From NCBI GenBank assembly GCA_030549855.1, contig JAUQQP010000004.1, positions 62,001 through 126,000 of the forward strand: DNA of 64,000 bases. The letters are read 5' to 3'. Both the position numbers and the translations under genes were made by a program. Below, in pieces: positions 34,805 to 43,380 of this stretch (position 1 is its first letter; every line of letters begins with the position of its first letter). Source of the DNA: Cyanobacteriota bacterium SRBZ.bins.94.201705. Its GTDB lineage: Bacteria > Cyanobacteriota > Cyanobacteriia > Cyanobacteriales > Cyanobacteriaceae. The notes beneath the pieces were generated by a model that saw only the letters and a program-made list of their open reading frames with translations, ran no database searches and was not told the origin of the DNA.

Positions 34805-36853
34805 CTAGAATCTCTCACCAATGCCAAAGTGGATACGGCTGTCTCCCCTATCATTAACCCCATAGTCGATTCTAATAGGGCCGAGGGGGGATTGTACCCT
34901 TAGCCCCACCCCATAACCAAAACCATCCCCTTTTAAACCTCTTACCTTAGCCGGCTGTCCTATCACCGCCCCCTGGGAGCCCAAGGTGGTGGCATAATCG
35001 AAGAATAATACCCCCCCCAAGAAGGAGAGGACAGGAAAACGATATTCGGCTGTAGCCTGGAGGTAAGACCGGCCATTACCCAAGTCTCCCTCCCCATAAC
35101 CCCTCACCGAGTTGGCACCACCAATGACAAAGGCTTCATAGGGAGGTAAATCTCCCAAAACAGTGCCCCCTTGGACGTTAAAAGCTAGTGCCTGAGGGCC
35201 TTCTCCATTGGTAAAATCAATAAACTTCACCGGCATATAGTAACTATAACTAGCCCTTAGTCTATTAAACACCACATTGGTCAGTGGCAGAGTCTGTTCC
35301 ATCCCCAACAGCAGGAGACTACCACTAGTAGGATTAAGGGCATCATTTCTCCTATCCCGGGAGGCAGTAAAACGGAAGGTAAGCAACTGGTCTACGCCGC
35401 TGTCATTAAAGGCCAACTTGCGTCTCCCAAATGCAAGACTTGAGCGAGGGGCACGATTGCCGTCCGCATCTTGTATTTCCACCTGTTGATATTGTAATCC
35501 AGCAGAAAGGACCCATTCTGGCCTAGAAAGAGGATCATCAGAAAGAGGGCGAGAGAAGGAAAAACCGCCGCCAGTGCGTACTACTCGAGGTGTGTCTTCT
35601 TGTAACTCGGTACGGATAGTTTCTGTATCTGTGCCGTCAAACACCAGCGAAATAGTGCGACGACGGAAGAAATTGGCAGTAAAAGAGGTACGATAGGGAT
35701 CACCGGCAATCCAGGGGTTTTCAAAACTCAAGTCGAACAGCAAATCCCTTTCTCCCACCTGAAACTCGGCGCCCAGAATTTGATTATTGCCCCCCAAATT
35801 CCGCTCCTGATAGCTGATAGTACCAAAAAAACCACTCACCGAGCTTACCCCCGCACCAGCCGCCAAAGAGCCAGTACTTGTCTCCACTATGTCTACATTC
35901 ATAATTACCTGGGAGGGATCTGGGGCTGCGTCGAAGGAGATTCTAACATCCTTAAAAATCCCCAAACCGTAAATCCGTTGCAAATCCTCCTGTGCCGTAC
36001 GTCTATTGAAAATATCCCCAGGTTTAAGCCTCATCTCCCGGGTGACAATAAAATCCCTAGTTTTACCCTTCACCTCCTCCTGATCAGCATTGAAAAAACG
36101 GACTTTTATCTGGGCAATTTCTCCCTCCGCCACAATCAGAGTCACCACCCCATCTTCTTGCACCTGGGGCGCCCCCACCACCTGGGCCAAATCGTAGCCG
36201 TTGTCGGTGTACCACTTGTTCAACTGGGTAATACCGTTTTGTAATTCCCTGAAGTTGATTATCTTTCCATACTGCTCCCGGAATACCTGCTGTACTACCT
36301 CCGGCGGTAATAGGGGGGCCCTTGGTTGAGGCTTTTCCGGCAGAGTCTTGATTTCCACCCTTGTCAACACCGGATTTGGCTGCACCTGATAGGTTATTCT
36401 TACCCCCAAGGGCGTATCTTCTGGTGTTACTCTAACATTACGAAAGAACCCGGTGGCAAAAATGGCATTCACATCCTCCTGCAATCGTGAGCGGGTGGTG
36501 GGACGGCCTGGCTTAGTGCTTATGGTATTGTATACCAAGTCTTGTAGTTCTCCCTCTACCCCCTCCACTACCACCTCCGCCACCAATACTCTTGGTTCTT
36601 CCTCTGTAGTTTCTGGTGTGCTCTGGGTCCTTTGAGCTACCACCTCTCCAGTATTTACTGTAAGTGAATTTACTGAGGAGTTGGCTAATACCGGCAGAGA
36701 AGTAGTCAATCCTACGTAAAGGGGAATCACAGTGAGGGTGAGAGATTTTTGCCACCCCCCACCGCTAATGCCTCTCCCTTTGGTAAATTGACCCCAAGAA
36801 ACAGACAAAAGTGGATTGTTTTCCCGATTCACTGCCACACACCCAATTCTCAT
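34805..36853 (-). CDS. Omp85/BamA-family outer-membrane assembly protein
   Basis: Outer membrane beta-barrel insertase, the cyanobacterial relative of Toc75/BamA. 682 residues from ATG 36853; a TTG at 36865 is possible. An N-terminal signal-like hydrophobic stretch (LTLTVIPLYVGLTTSLPVLA) is followed by three POTRA domains at about 85-330 (VLVAEVVVEGVEGELQDLV, RVEIKTLPEKPQP, IAQIKVRFFNADQEEVKGK), and a 16-strand barrel with the VRGY motif (GGANSVRGYGEGDLG). The end FGIGERF is a typical C-terminal strand with terminal Phe. Essential for outer membrane proteins. In cyanobacteria three POTRAs are standard. Confidence 0.93.
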   Translation of the reverse strand: MRIGCVAVNRENNPLLSVSWGQFTKGRGISGGGWQKSLTLTVIPLYVGLTTSLPVLANSSVNSLTVNTGEVVAQRTQSTPETTEEEPRVLVAEVVVEGVEGELQDLVYNTISTKPGRPTTRSRLQEDVNAIFATGFFRNVRVTPEDTPLGVRITYQVQPNPVLTRVEIKTLPEKPQPRAPLLPPEVVQQVFREQYGKIINFRELQNGITQLNKWYTDNGYDLAQVVGAPQVQEDGVVTLIVAEGEIAQIKVRFFNADQEEVKGKTRDFIVTREMRLKPGDIFNRRTAQEDLQRIYGLGIFKDVRISFDAAPDPSQVIMNVDIVETSTGSLAAGAGVSSVSGFFGTISYQERNLGGNNQILGAEFQVGERDLLFDLSFENPWIAGDPYRTSFTANFFRRRTISLVFDGTDTETIRTELQEDTPRVVRTGGGFSFSRPLSDDPLSRPEWVLSAGLQYQQVEIQDADGNRAPRSSLAFGRRKLAFNDSGVDQLLTFRFTASRDRRNDALNPTSGSLLLLGMEQTLPLTNVVFNRLRASYSYYMPVKFIDFTNGEGPQALAFNVQGGTVLGDLPPYEAFVIGGANSVRGYGEGDLGNGRSYLQATAEYRFPVLSFLGGVLFFDYATTLGSQGAVIGQPAKVRGLKGDGFGYGVGLRVQSPLGPIRIDYGVNDRGDSRIHFGIGERF

Positions 36854-36870
36854 TAGTGTTTCCAAGTATA

Positions 36871-37629
36871 TTAACTATTCCTTAGCCTTTCAATTTGAGC
36901 CAAGACTCTTTCCCGCACTCGTTGATAGGCGGCTTCCACGTCTCCCAAGTCTTGACGAAAACGGTCTTTATCTAGGACTCTTTTTTGGGTATCTTGTTCC
37001 AAAGCATCCCATAAACGACAGGTATCTGGACTGATTTCATCGGCAAGAATCACCTGATTGGAAGCATCCAGCCCAAACTCTAATTTAAAGTCCACCAGAA
37101 TTATGTTACAGTCTCGGAAAAACTCTTGTAAATACTGATTTATCCTCAGGGCGTATTCTTTTATTTGCCGCAACTGGGATAGGGAGACTATATTAAAAAC
37201 CCCATTAAGAATTTGTAACCTCTCCTCCGTCAAAAGAGGGTCCCCCAATTCGTCATTTTTCAGATAGAATTCCACTAGGGGGAAAGGCAACTGATACCCC
37301 CAGGGTAAACCGGTTTGTTTACACAGACTACCGGCAGCAATATTTCTGACTACCACCTCTAAGGGGATAATCCTCACCGCCTTCACCAACATCTCCCTGG
37401 GAGAAACCTGGGCGATAAAATGAGTGGGAATCCCCTTAGTTTCTAACCATTGCATCAAAGCCGCACAAATGGTACAATTGACCTCCCCCTTACCCAAAAT
37501 GGTGCCTCGTTTTTGTGCATTAAAAGCGGTGGCATCATCCTTGTAGTAGGTAAGATACTCATCTTCTTTATCTGTGGCATAGACGATTTTTGCCTTGCCC
37601 TCGTATAATTTAGAGCCAGTAGACATCAT
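36871..37629 (-). CDS. purC: Phosphoribosylaminoimidazole-succinocarboxamide synthase
   Basis: SAICAR synthetase of purine synthesis, joining aspartate to CAIR with ATP. I start at ATG 37629 (MMSTGSKLYEGKAK), with GGGGAG six bases upstream; a second ATG one codon on is equally acceptable. About 252 residues, usual size. Motifs: LYEGKAKIVYATD, KDDATAFNAQKRG, PLEVVVRNIAAGSLCKQTG, LVDFKLEFGLD and LADEISPDTCRLWD are all SAICAR-synthetase. Follows Omp85 downstream (17-base gap). Divergent from holB, about 70 bases between starts. Confidence 0.97.
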   Translation of the reverse strand: MMSTGSKLYEGKAKIVYATDKEDEYLTYYKDDATAFNAQKRGTILGKGEVNCTICAALMQWLETKGIPTHFIAQVSPREMLVKAVRIIPLEVVVRNIAAGSLCKQTGLPWGYQLPFPLVEFYLKNDELGDPLLTEERLQILNGVFNIVSLSQLRQIKEYALRINQYLQEFFRDCNIILVDFKLEFGLDASNQVILADEISPDTCRLWDALEQDTQKRVLDKDRFRQDLGDVEAAYQRVRERVLAQIERLRNS

Positions 37630-37696
37630 TGGATACTCCCCAACAACTGTTCCCACTATCACCTTACCATAGGGGGATTGTTTTATTATCTCACCC

Positions 37697-38641
37697 ATGC
37701 GACCCTTAGCTAAGTTGGTTGGTCAACCCCTAGCGGTAGAATTGTTAGAAAGGGCAGTAGCTACTAATCGTATTGCCCCTGCTTACTTATTTGTAGGCCC
37801 TTTTGGGGTAGGTAAGGCATTAGCCGCTGGCTGTTTTGCAGAAATGTTGTTAATTTCTCCCCATCAGGACTATCAAAAAGCCTGTCAACGATTGTATCAT
37901 GGCAACCATCCTGACTTTTTATGGGTGGAACCTACTTACAACGACAGGGGAGAATTAATCACAGCCAAACAAGCAGAAGAAAGGGGTTTAAAACGGAAAA
38001 CTACACCACAAATCCGCATTGAACAAATCCGTGGTATTGTGGATTTTTTGAGTCGCCCCCCCCTAGAAACTAAAAGAAATGTGGTAGTCATTGATGGGGC
38101 TGATTACATGGCTGAAGCAGCAGGAAATGCCCTTCTAAAAACCCTAGAAGAGCCAGGAAATGCTACTATAATCCTAATCGCTAACAGCACCAATTCCCTC
38201 CTCCCAACCCTCGTTTCTCGCTGTCAAATTGTGCCCTTTTTCCGCCTCAGTGAAGAGGATTTAAAATATGTTTTATGTCGCGCCCACTACCCCGAAATTT
38301 TGGACTATCCCCATCTAATACAACTAGCAGAAGGTTCGCCTGGCAAGGCTATTTCTGACTGGCAAAAACTCAAAACTATCCCCCAAGATTTGATGTCTAA
38401 ACTAGTCAGGTTACCAGAGAAAATTGTGGAAGCCTTTCTCCTTGCCAAAAGAATCAGTAGTGAGTTAGAATTAGACCTCCAAATCTGGTTGGCCGACTAC
38501 CTCCAATCAGTTTACTGGGAAAAAGAAAGAAAGCCAGAAATAATTTACCGTCTGGAAAAGGTAAAAAAACTTCTGCTAAGATATGTCCAACCCCGTCTAG
38601 TATGGGAATGTTTCTTCCTAGAAAATATCCCAGACACCTGA
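37697..38641 (+). CDS. holB: DNA polymerase III delta' subunit HolB
   Basis: Clamp-loader subunit, 314 residues. The AAA+ fold is visible: LVGQPLAVELLERAVA, Walker A-like GPFGVGKALAAG, the sensor/Walker B region VVVIDGADYMAEAAGNALLKTLEEPGN and SRCQIVPF. The zinc-binding cysteines of HolB/DnaX are reduced, as often in delta'. Cyanobacterial HolB of this size is normal. ATG start. Its C-terminal half is helical. Followed 78 bases later by recR, a common replication/repair neighbour, suggesting a co-transcribed pair. Confidence 0.88.
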   Translation: MRPLAKLVGQPLAVELLERAVATNRIAPAYLFVGPFGVGKALAAGCFAEMLLISPHQDYQKACQRLYHGNHPDFLWVEPTYNDRGELITAKQAEERGLKRKTTPQIRIEQIRGIVDFLSRPPLETKRNVVVIDGADYMAEAAGNALLKTLEEPGNATIILIANSTNSLLPTLVSRCQIVPFFRLSEEDLKYVLCRAHYPEILDYPHLIQLAEGSPGKAISDWQKLKTIPQDLMSKLVRLPEKIVEAFLLAKRISSELELDLQIWLADYLQSVYWEKERKPEIIYRLEKVKKLLLRYVQPRLVWECFFLENIPDT

Positions 38642-38719
38642 GACAATAACTGGCCTGCTGACCGAAAAAGAGTGCTAAAATTCTAATATGATGGTCCATT
38701 GTAACAAGGGAGAAGAGCT

Positions 38720-39316
38720 ATTTACACACCACCTTTGGCAAGACTAATCGAACAATTACAAAAATTACCAGGCATAGGCCCTAAAAATGCCCAAAGACTG
38801 GCATTGCATATCATCAAACGTCCAGAAAAAGAGGTAGAAAATCTGGCAGAAGCTATCCTCAATGCTAAACGCAAAATCGGCTTCTGTCAACGCTGTTTTC
38901 ATCTTACCTCCGATACTATTTGTGAAATTTGTCGTAATCCGCACAGAGATCAGACCACCATTTGTGTGGTGGCAGACTCCAAAGATGTTATAGCCATAGA
39001 AAAGACCAGAGAGTACCAGGGGTTGTATCATGTATTAGGTGGGGTAATTTCCCCTATGGATGGTATAGGCCCAGAACAACTACATATAAAACAACTAATA
39101 CAACGAGTAAACCAGGAGAAAACCGCCGAGGTAATTTTAGCCATCAACCCCACTGTAGAGGGGGAAACCACTACTCTTTACATTGCCAAACTCCTCAAAC
39201 CCTTTACCAAGGTTACTAGGATTGCCTTTGGTTTACCCGTGGGTGGGGATTTGGAATATGCAGATGAAATCACCCTCGCCAAAGCCTTGGAAGGCAGAAG
39301 GGTTGTTGAAGACTAA
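38720..39316 (+). CDS. recR: Recombination protein RecR, probable ATT start codon
   Basis: Clamp-like protein of RecFOR repair, 198 residues with the ATT at 38720 as start. HhH motif [23 protein letters not shown], zinc finger [21 protein letters not shown], Toprim domain [28 protein letters not shown] and the C-terminal [15 protein letters not shown] are all present. Homologues as I recall them begin with a short YTxPLAR segment, and the upstream bases encode YTPPLAR only after an ATT codon. No ATG, GTG or TTG exists between the in-frame TAA at 38702 and the TTG at 38735. GGGAG lies seven bases before the ATT but 22 before the TTG. Confidence 0.9.
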   Translation: MYTPPLARLIEQLQKLPGIGPKNAQRLALHIIKRPEKEVENLAEAILNAKRKIGFCQRCFHLTSDTICEICRNPHRDQTTICVVADSKDVIAIEKTREYQGLYHVLGGVISPMDGIGPEQLHIKQLIQRVNQEKTAEVILAINPTVEGETTTLYIAKLLKPFTKVTRIAFGLPVGGDLEYADEITLAKALEGRRVVED

Positions 39317-39336
39317 TCCCCCAGTGAAGACAATCC

Positions 39337-40260
39337 CTATTCCCGTTTTTGATAGTCTAATATTGCCTGGATAAATTCTTCTTTTCTTTTCATTCTCGAA
39401 CACTCCTTTATTTTCAACTGTTTTGCCAAGTTTTTCAACTCAGCTACTCTCTTTTTCTCTAAACTTTCTCTTGTAAATATTTCCCCTATAAATCCTTCTT
39501 GTTTTTCCGGTTGTGTGGGTAAAACTGTGGCTGGTTGTTGTGGAATTTGTGTGCCTACCAATTGAATCCTGATTTCCCCTCTTATGTCTGATAGTTTCTG
39601 AGTAAAGGTAGACAATTCGCCTAAATGCTGTTGAAGGCTTGCCAATTGCCTCCTTATTTCGGAAATTTCTTGATTCAAACCTTTTAATTCTGACATAAAT
39701 ATCTGGGACAAGGAGGAGACAATATTTTTATTACTAGCTGCTATTTGCTGGGTAACTTCAGTTACGATTGCCCTTTTAAAATGCTCCAAATCTTCTGAAA
39801 AGCTAGGAGGGTAATTCTTAACTTCCCTTTCTTCTTCATTAGCCTTCTTTCCCCCTTCTTCTAAGTTAGTTTTTCTAGAAAGAATACCTGTGTCTTTTCT
39901 AGCTGTTGGGGGTAGGGAAAGCAGTTGTAAAAACTCCTGTTTTACTGCGGCTGCTTGTTGGTCATCTAAATCGAAAACCCAAGCCCAAAGTCTTTCTATG
40001 TCTAGTTTTTGAGCCACAAATGCTATATCTTCTCCATACACTATTTCATAATCCTTGTCTTGGCCATACTTGTCAGTGCGTCGTAAAATTAGAGGCAGCA
40101 GGTTGCTATTGTGTTGTTTCAAACTTTCCTCTAAAATTTTTCTCCTTTCTTCGGTTAAATCCACCCTATCTGGTATGACAATCTGACAGGTGTATACCTC
40201 CCCATGATTTAGGGGTTTAATGGCCAATATTCTTCTGATTTTTGCCTCCCTCTCATCCAT
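39337..40260 (-). CDS. ParB/sulfiredoxin-like protein with coiled coil and SAP/Rho-N-like tail
   Basis: 307 residues encoded two bases downstream of the ParA-like gene. Residues 10-115 resemble a ParB N-terminal (Srx-type) domain: LAIKPLNHGEVYTCQIVIP, LPLILRRTDKYGQDKDYEIVYGEDIAFVAQKL match the ParB pattern of a promoter region followed by YEIVxGExRxxAAK, though the canonical GERRWRA is altered to GEDIAFVA. A central spacer is polar, then a coiled coil (FMSELKGLNQEISEIRRQL). Residues 265-305 (LEKKRVAELKNLAKQLKIKECSRMKRKEEFIQAI) look like a SAP or Rho N-terminal DNA/RNA-binding fold. No ParB helix-turn-helix is visible. Probably the DNA-binding partner of the ParA. Confidence 0.75.
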   Translation of the reverse strand: MDEREAKIRRILAIKPLNHGEVYTCQIVIPDRVDLTEERRKILEESLKQHNSNLLPLILRRTDKYGQDKDYEIVYGEDIAFVAQKLDIERLWAWVFDLDDQQAAAVKQEFLQLLSLPPTARKDTGILSRKTNLEEGGKKANEEEREVKNYPPSFSEDLEHFKRAIVTEVTQQIAASNKNIVSSLSQIFMSELKGLNQEISEIRRQLASLQQHLGELSTFTQKLSDIRGEIRIQLVGTQIPQQPATVLPTQPEKQEGFIGEIFTRESLEKKRVAELKNLAKQLKIKECSRMKRKEEFIQAILDYQKRE

Positions 40261-40262
40261 AA

Positions 40263-41702
40263 TTACCTCTTAACACCCCGTAAAATTTGTAGTAAATGTT
40301 TTGCCAAAGCCAAGTAACATTCTCTGGCGTCTTCAAGGGAATTTTGTTCCCCCTGGATGGGTTGGTAGTCAAAAATAGGACATCCTTTTTCGGCAGAAAG
40401 AGAAACCACATTTAGCCTGGGAATCCAAGTATATTCGGGGAATAACAGGTTATTAGAATCCTCTTCTTCACACCTTTCTAACATTTCCAGAAGTCTATTT
40501 TTCATGTTAGTATTGAAGGTGGAAGAACGTTTATCATACATGCTAATAGCAACCCCCAAAAAAACTAAATCATCACCCCTAAAACTTTGTACCTCCTTGA
40601 GTCTCTTGATAACATATTCAATAGCCCTAATAGGATAAGGAGAAAGCTGGGTGGGAATCAAAACCCCATCAGCCGCCATAAGGGCAATACTGTTGACTTT
40701 GCCAAAGGACGGCGGGGCATCTATGAAAATAAAATCGTAGTCGTGGTTGTTTCCTATTTTTCTCTGTAGCACTCTATCAATATCAAGTGTTCTAATTAAA
40801 TCAGGCTCCTTATCACTGAGACGAATATGAGAAGGCACCAAGTCTAAACGGGTATTGGGCCATTCTTTTCTGATGACTACCTGTGAGAGGGTGACTTTGG
40901 GATTGAGCAGAAGGTCAGTAACATCCTTGTATCCTTTTTCCTCTACATCCTGGAGGGGATCCAATCCTAAACCCATAGTGAGATTGGCTTGGGCATCAAT
41001 GTCAATAAGCAACACCCGGTAGCCGAGTCTATTTAAGGCTGCCCCTAAATTGATGGTGAGAGTAGTTTTCCCCACACCTCCCTTGTTGTTAAACACTGTA
41101 ATAATCATGGACTTCTTTCCTCTCTCGTTTTCTGTGACAACAGGAGACTGCTGGCGCAATAGAGATGAAATATCCCGCCCCACAACCTTAGAGATGGCCT
41201 GTGTTAGCCCGACAAAATTTAGTCGCCGTTGGGCAAGGGCATTAATAGTCTTTATAGCAGACTTCTTCCACAAAAGGGTCTTGAATCTGTCAAAGTAAGA
41301 CGGTTGTAATAATTCAGTCTGGGAACATTCTAAAATGGGAACAATATTGCCCTCATGGTTAAAAAAAATTTGGAAATCATAGCCGTTGGTGAGTAAGCCA
41401 AAAAGTGCCCCACTAGTTTTTAGATATTGCCGTAACTGCCAGCGATGTTTACTGATTCTGCCATTGGCGGCCTTTACCTCTATAATCAGGTAGGGGGGAT
41501 AGGTACCAAGGGCACTTTTGGGGTGGACATAAAAATCCGGACGACTAGATTTTACTTTTGGCTGTTGTTGCCAGTCCTGTTCATTGTAACCCAAAATTTC
41601 CTGCAACAGGGGAATTACTAGGTTTTCTTCCACCTCCAACTCCCTACTGTTGCGCCGAAGGCTACGGAAACATCTTTCTAAAATCCTTCTATCCCTCGAC
41701 AT
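40263..41702 (-). CDS. ParA-family ATPase with N-terminal PD-(D/E)XK (HsdR-N-like) nuclease domain
   Basis: 479 residues with a clear two-part architecture. Residues 20-150 are an HsdR N-terminal-type domain: Glu25 in ELEVEENLVIPLLQEILGY, Asp56 (RPDFYV), Glu75-Val-Lys77 (YLIIEVKAANG) and Gln89/Tyr93 (QLRQY) match the E-PD-(D/E)XK-QxxxY pattern of type I restriction R subunits and RecB-like nucleases. Residues 198-475 are a ParA/MinD ATPase: deviant Walker A KGGVGKTT at 207-214, LIDIDAQANLTMGLG and the later DFIFIDAPPSFGKVNSIAL. Such fusions are unusual. The ParB-like gene follows two bases after it, so they form an operon. ATG start. It could position a nuclease on DNA, act in plasmid/phage defence, or be a partition system with a dead nuclease fold. 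Confidence 0.82.
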   Translation of the reverse strand: MSRDRRILERCFRSLRRNSRELEVEENLVIPLLQEILGYNEQDWQQQPKVKSSRPDFYVHPKSALGTYPPYLIIEVKAANGRISKHRWQLRQYLKTSGALFGLLTNGYDFQIFFNHEGNIVPILECSQTELLQPSYFDRFKTLLWKKSAIKTINALAQRRLNFVGLTQAISKVVGRDISSLLRQQSPVVTENERGKKSMIITVFNNKGGVGKTTLTINLGAALNRLGYRVLLIDIDAQANLTMGLGLDPLQDVEEKGYKDVTDLLLNPKVTLSQVVIRKEWPNTRLDLVPSHIRLSDKEPDLIRTLDIDRVLQRKIGNNHDYDFIFIDAPPSFGKVNSIALMAADGVLIPTQLSPYPIRAIEYVIKRLKEVQSFRGDDLVFLGVAISMYDKRSSTFNTNMKNRLLEMLERCEEEDSNNLLFPEYTWIPRLNVVSLSAEKGCPIFDYQPIQGEQNSLEDARECYLALAKHLLQILRGVKR

Positions 41703-41799
41703 AGATACAAAACACTCTACCCCGAGACTACTATAATTCTCTCGTACTTCCTCCCCAATTACAAGGCTCTCGGTTTAGTTATTTTTTTTTGTCAACCCC

Positions 41800-41840
41800 T
41801 TGTTAAAAATCTTAACTTATTGTTATAATTCTTAACATAG
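41800..41840 (+). promoter_or_regulatory. Promoter of hli overlapped by a 20-bp tandem repeat
   Basis: Two 20-bp copies run from 41801 to 41840: TGTTAAAAATCTTAACTTAT and TGTTATAATTCTTAACATAG, identical at 16 of 20 positions. Each contains a GTTA...TTAAC dyad. A -35 TTGTTA at 41800-41805 and -10 TATAAT at 41824-41829 are 18 bases apart, so the repeats cover both. A regulator could block or assist polymerase here. The hli ATG is at 41870. Confidence 0.6.
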
Positions 41841-41869
41841 AAGGAATCATAGAGCAAATAAAAGCAATC

Positions 41870-42082
41870 ATGAATAGGAATAGTTACGTAACCGAGGACA
41901 GAGGCCGTTTGAACAATTATGCCATCGAGCCTAAGATGTATGTAGATTCCACCCAGCAGTTTGGCTTTAACAAGTATGCCGAATTGTTAAATGGCCGTTT
42001 AGCGATGATTGGCTTTGTCTCCCTGATTGGCTTTGAGTTAATCACCAAACAGGGGTTAATTAGCTGGTTTGCCCATCTATAG
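41870..42082 (+). CDS. High-light-inducible protein (Hli/Scp)
   Basis: 70-residue one-helix LHC-like protein that binds chlorophyll and carotenoid and protects photosystem assembly under stress. The hallmark ELLNGRLAMIGFVSLIGFE (ExxNGRxAMIGF) lies at residues 39-57. The N-terminal 35 residues are polar with a tyrosine-rich part, typical of HliA/C-type proteins. ATG start; no good ribosome site. Promoter with a 20-bp tandem repeat upstream and a strong hairpin downstream. HliD/HliC assignment not possible by eye. Confidence 0.95.
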   Translation: MNRNSYVTEDRGRLNNYAIEPKMYVDSTQQFGFNKYAELLNGRLAMIGFVSLIGFELITKQGLISWFAHL

Positions 42083-42108
42083 GGTGTAGACGGTTTCCAT
42101 AGCCTTCC

Positions 42109-43332
42109 TTATTCCCCCGCGGGGGGATATTTTTGTGTCTCCCAGTGGGATAGAATAAGGGCATTAACAGCATTGCCAATCACATTGATAACGGTTTTAA
42201 AGCCATCGGTAAGACGGTCGACTCCTGCTACAATAGCAATTCCCTCTACTGGTAAGCCAGCGGCTGACAAGACGGTAGCCATAGTAATTAAGGCTGAACC
42301 TGGTACTCCTGGGGTACTAAAAGATACAAAAAAGCTACTGACAGCAATAGAAGTAATGAGGGGGAAGGTGATGGGGATGTGATAGATTTGGGCGATGAAA
42401 AGGGCATTAAAACCCTGTAGAATAGCAGAACCATCTCGTTTTAAGGCGGTGCCTAGAGGGAGGGCAAAAGAGGCTATTTCCTGGGCAATTCCGTATTTGT
42501 TTTGGATATTGTCCATCAAAACGGGCAAAACGGCATTGGAGCTAGCGGTACTAAAGGCTAAGACAAGAGACTGTGTCATGGCGTGAAATAGTTTCAGAGG
42601 TTTTTCCCCCACCAGTAGTAGAATCAGGATGTATACCCCCACCATCACAAGACTAGCAAGAAGTAGCCCAAATATATAAAGTAGCAGTTGGAAGAGGATG
42701 TCAATGCCTTGGGTGGCAATCACCGAGGCGATAAGGGCGAAAACGCCGACGGGGGCATAGTATAGGATTACAAAGAGGGCTTTTTCGCTGAGGCTGTAGA
42801 GACTGTCCATCAAATCCACAAAGGGGCGAGACTTTTCCCCTGCTAGCGGTATGGCAATGGCAAACACTGCCGCCGAGAAGATAACCTGTAAAAGATTTCC
42901 TTCCGTCAATGCCGCCAGGGGGTTGGTGGGGATGATTTGGAGTAGCCACTGGATGATAGAGGGATGAGAGGAAGTGACTGTCTGGGGTTGGGGCAATTCT
43001 AAACCTGTTATTCCCTTGCCCGGTTGTAACACCAGGGCGGTTACTATGCCAATAAATAGGGCAATGGCAGTGGTAAGGGCATAACTTACTAGTAGTTTGA
43101 CGGTATAACGCGCCAGCTGAGAGGCATTTTGGACTTTAGAGAAGCCTACAATAAGGGAGGAGAAAACTAAGGGCACTACCAAAAACTGAATCAAACGCAG
43201 AAAAGAATCCCCCGCCGGTTGGAGGAAGTATTTTTCTATCCCGGGGATTTGACTGGGGAAGTAGCTGTTTAGAATATATCCTACTACAATACCAAGACCC
43301 AGGGCTGCCAGAATTAGTGTCGATAGAGGCAT
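42109..43332 (-). CDS. Dicarboxylate/amino acid:cation symporter (GltP/DctA family)
   Basis: Secondary transporter of the DAACS family, 407 residues. It has eight transmembrane helices and two re-entrant loops. Hairpin motifs are visible: ALTTAIALFIG, SLVLAFSTASSNAVLPVLMDN (serine-rich HP1), then GTALKRDGSAILQGFNALFIAQIY (the substrate site), SFSTPGVPGSALITMATVLSAAGLP (HP2) and AGVDRLTDGFKTVINVIGNAV. Substrate is probably glutamate or C4-dicarboxylates, coupled to Na+ or H+. ATG start. Convergent with hli. The terminator of hli lies inside its 3' end. Confidence 0.92.
   Translation of the reverse strand: MPLSTLILAALGLGIVVGYILNSYFPSQIPGIEKYFLQPAGDSFLRLIQFLVVPLVFSSLIVGFSKVQNASQLARYTVKLLVSYALTTAIALFIGIVTALVLQPGKGITGLELPQPQTVTSSHPSIIQWLLQIIPTNPLAALTEGNLLQVIFSAAVFAIAIPLAGEKSRPFVDLMDSLYSLSEKALFVILYYAPVGVFALIASVIATQGIDILFQLLLYIFGLLLASLVMVGVYILILLLVGEKPLKLFHAMTQSLVLAFSTASSNAVLPVLMDNIQNKYGIAQEIASFALPLGTALKRDGSAILQGFNALFIAQIYHIPITFPLITSIAVSSFFVSFSTPGVPGSALITMATVLSAAGLPVEGIAIVAGVDRLTDGFKTVINVIGNAVNALILSHWETQKYPPAGE
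42111..42134 (+). terminator. Intrinsic terminator after hli
   Basis: ATTCCCCC and GGGGGGAT form a strong GC stem with a minimal loop, followed by ATTTTT. It overlaps the last codons of the convergent symporter gene, which ends at 42109 on the minus strand. Confidence 0.7.
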
Positions 43333-43380
43333 AAATAGCCATGAAGGGGTTTTGTTGCTTCAGTTTTAGATCATAACCAA

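Noticed and set aside
35780-36244. 154-residue open frame opposite the Omp85 gene
   Set aside because: The POTRA domains are encoded on the other strand and this frame has no recognisable fold or start context.
41796-41840. Classical HLR1 site in the hli promoter
   Set aside because: The TTAAC units repeat at 9 and 11 bases and lack the TTACA core, so they do not match the two-unit HLR1 consensus.
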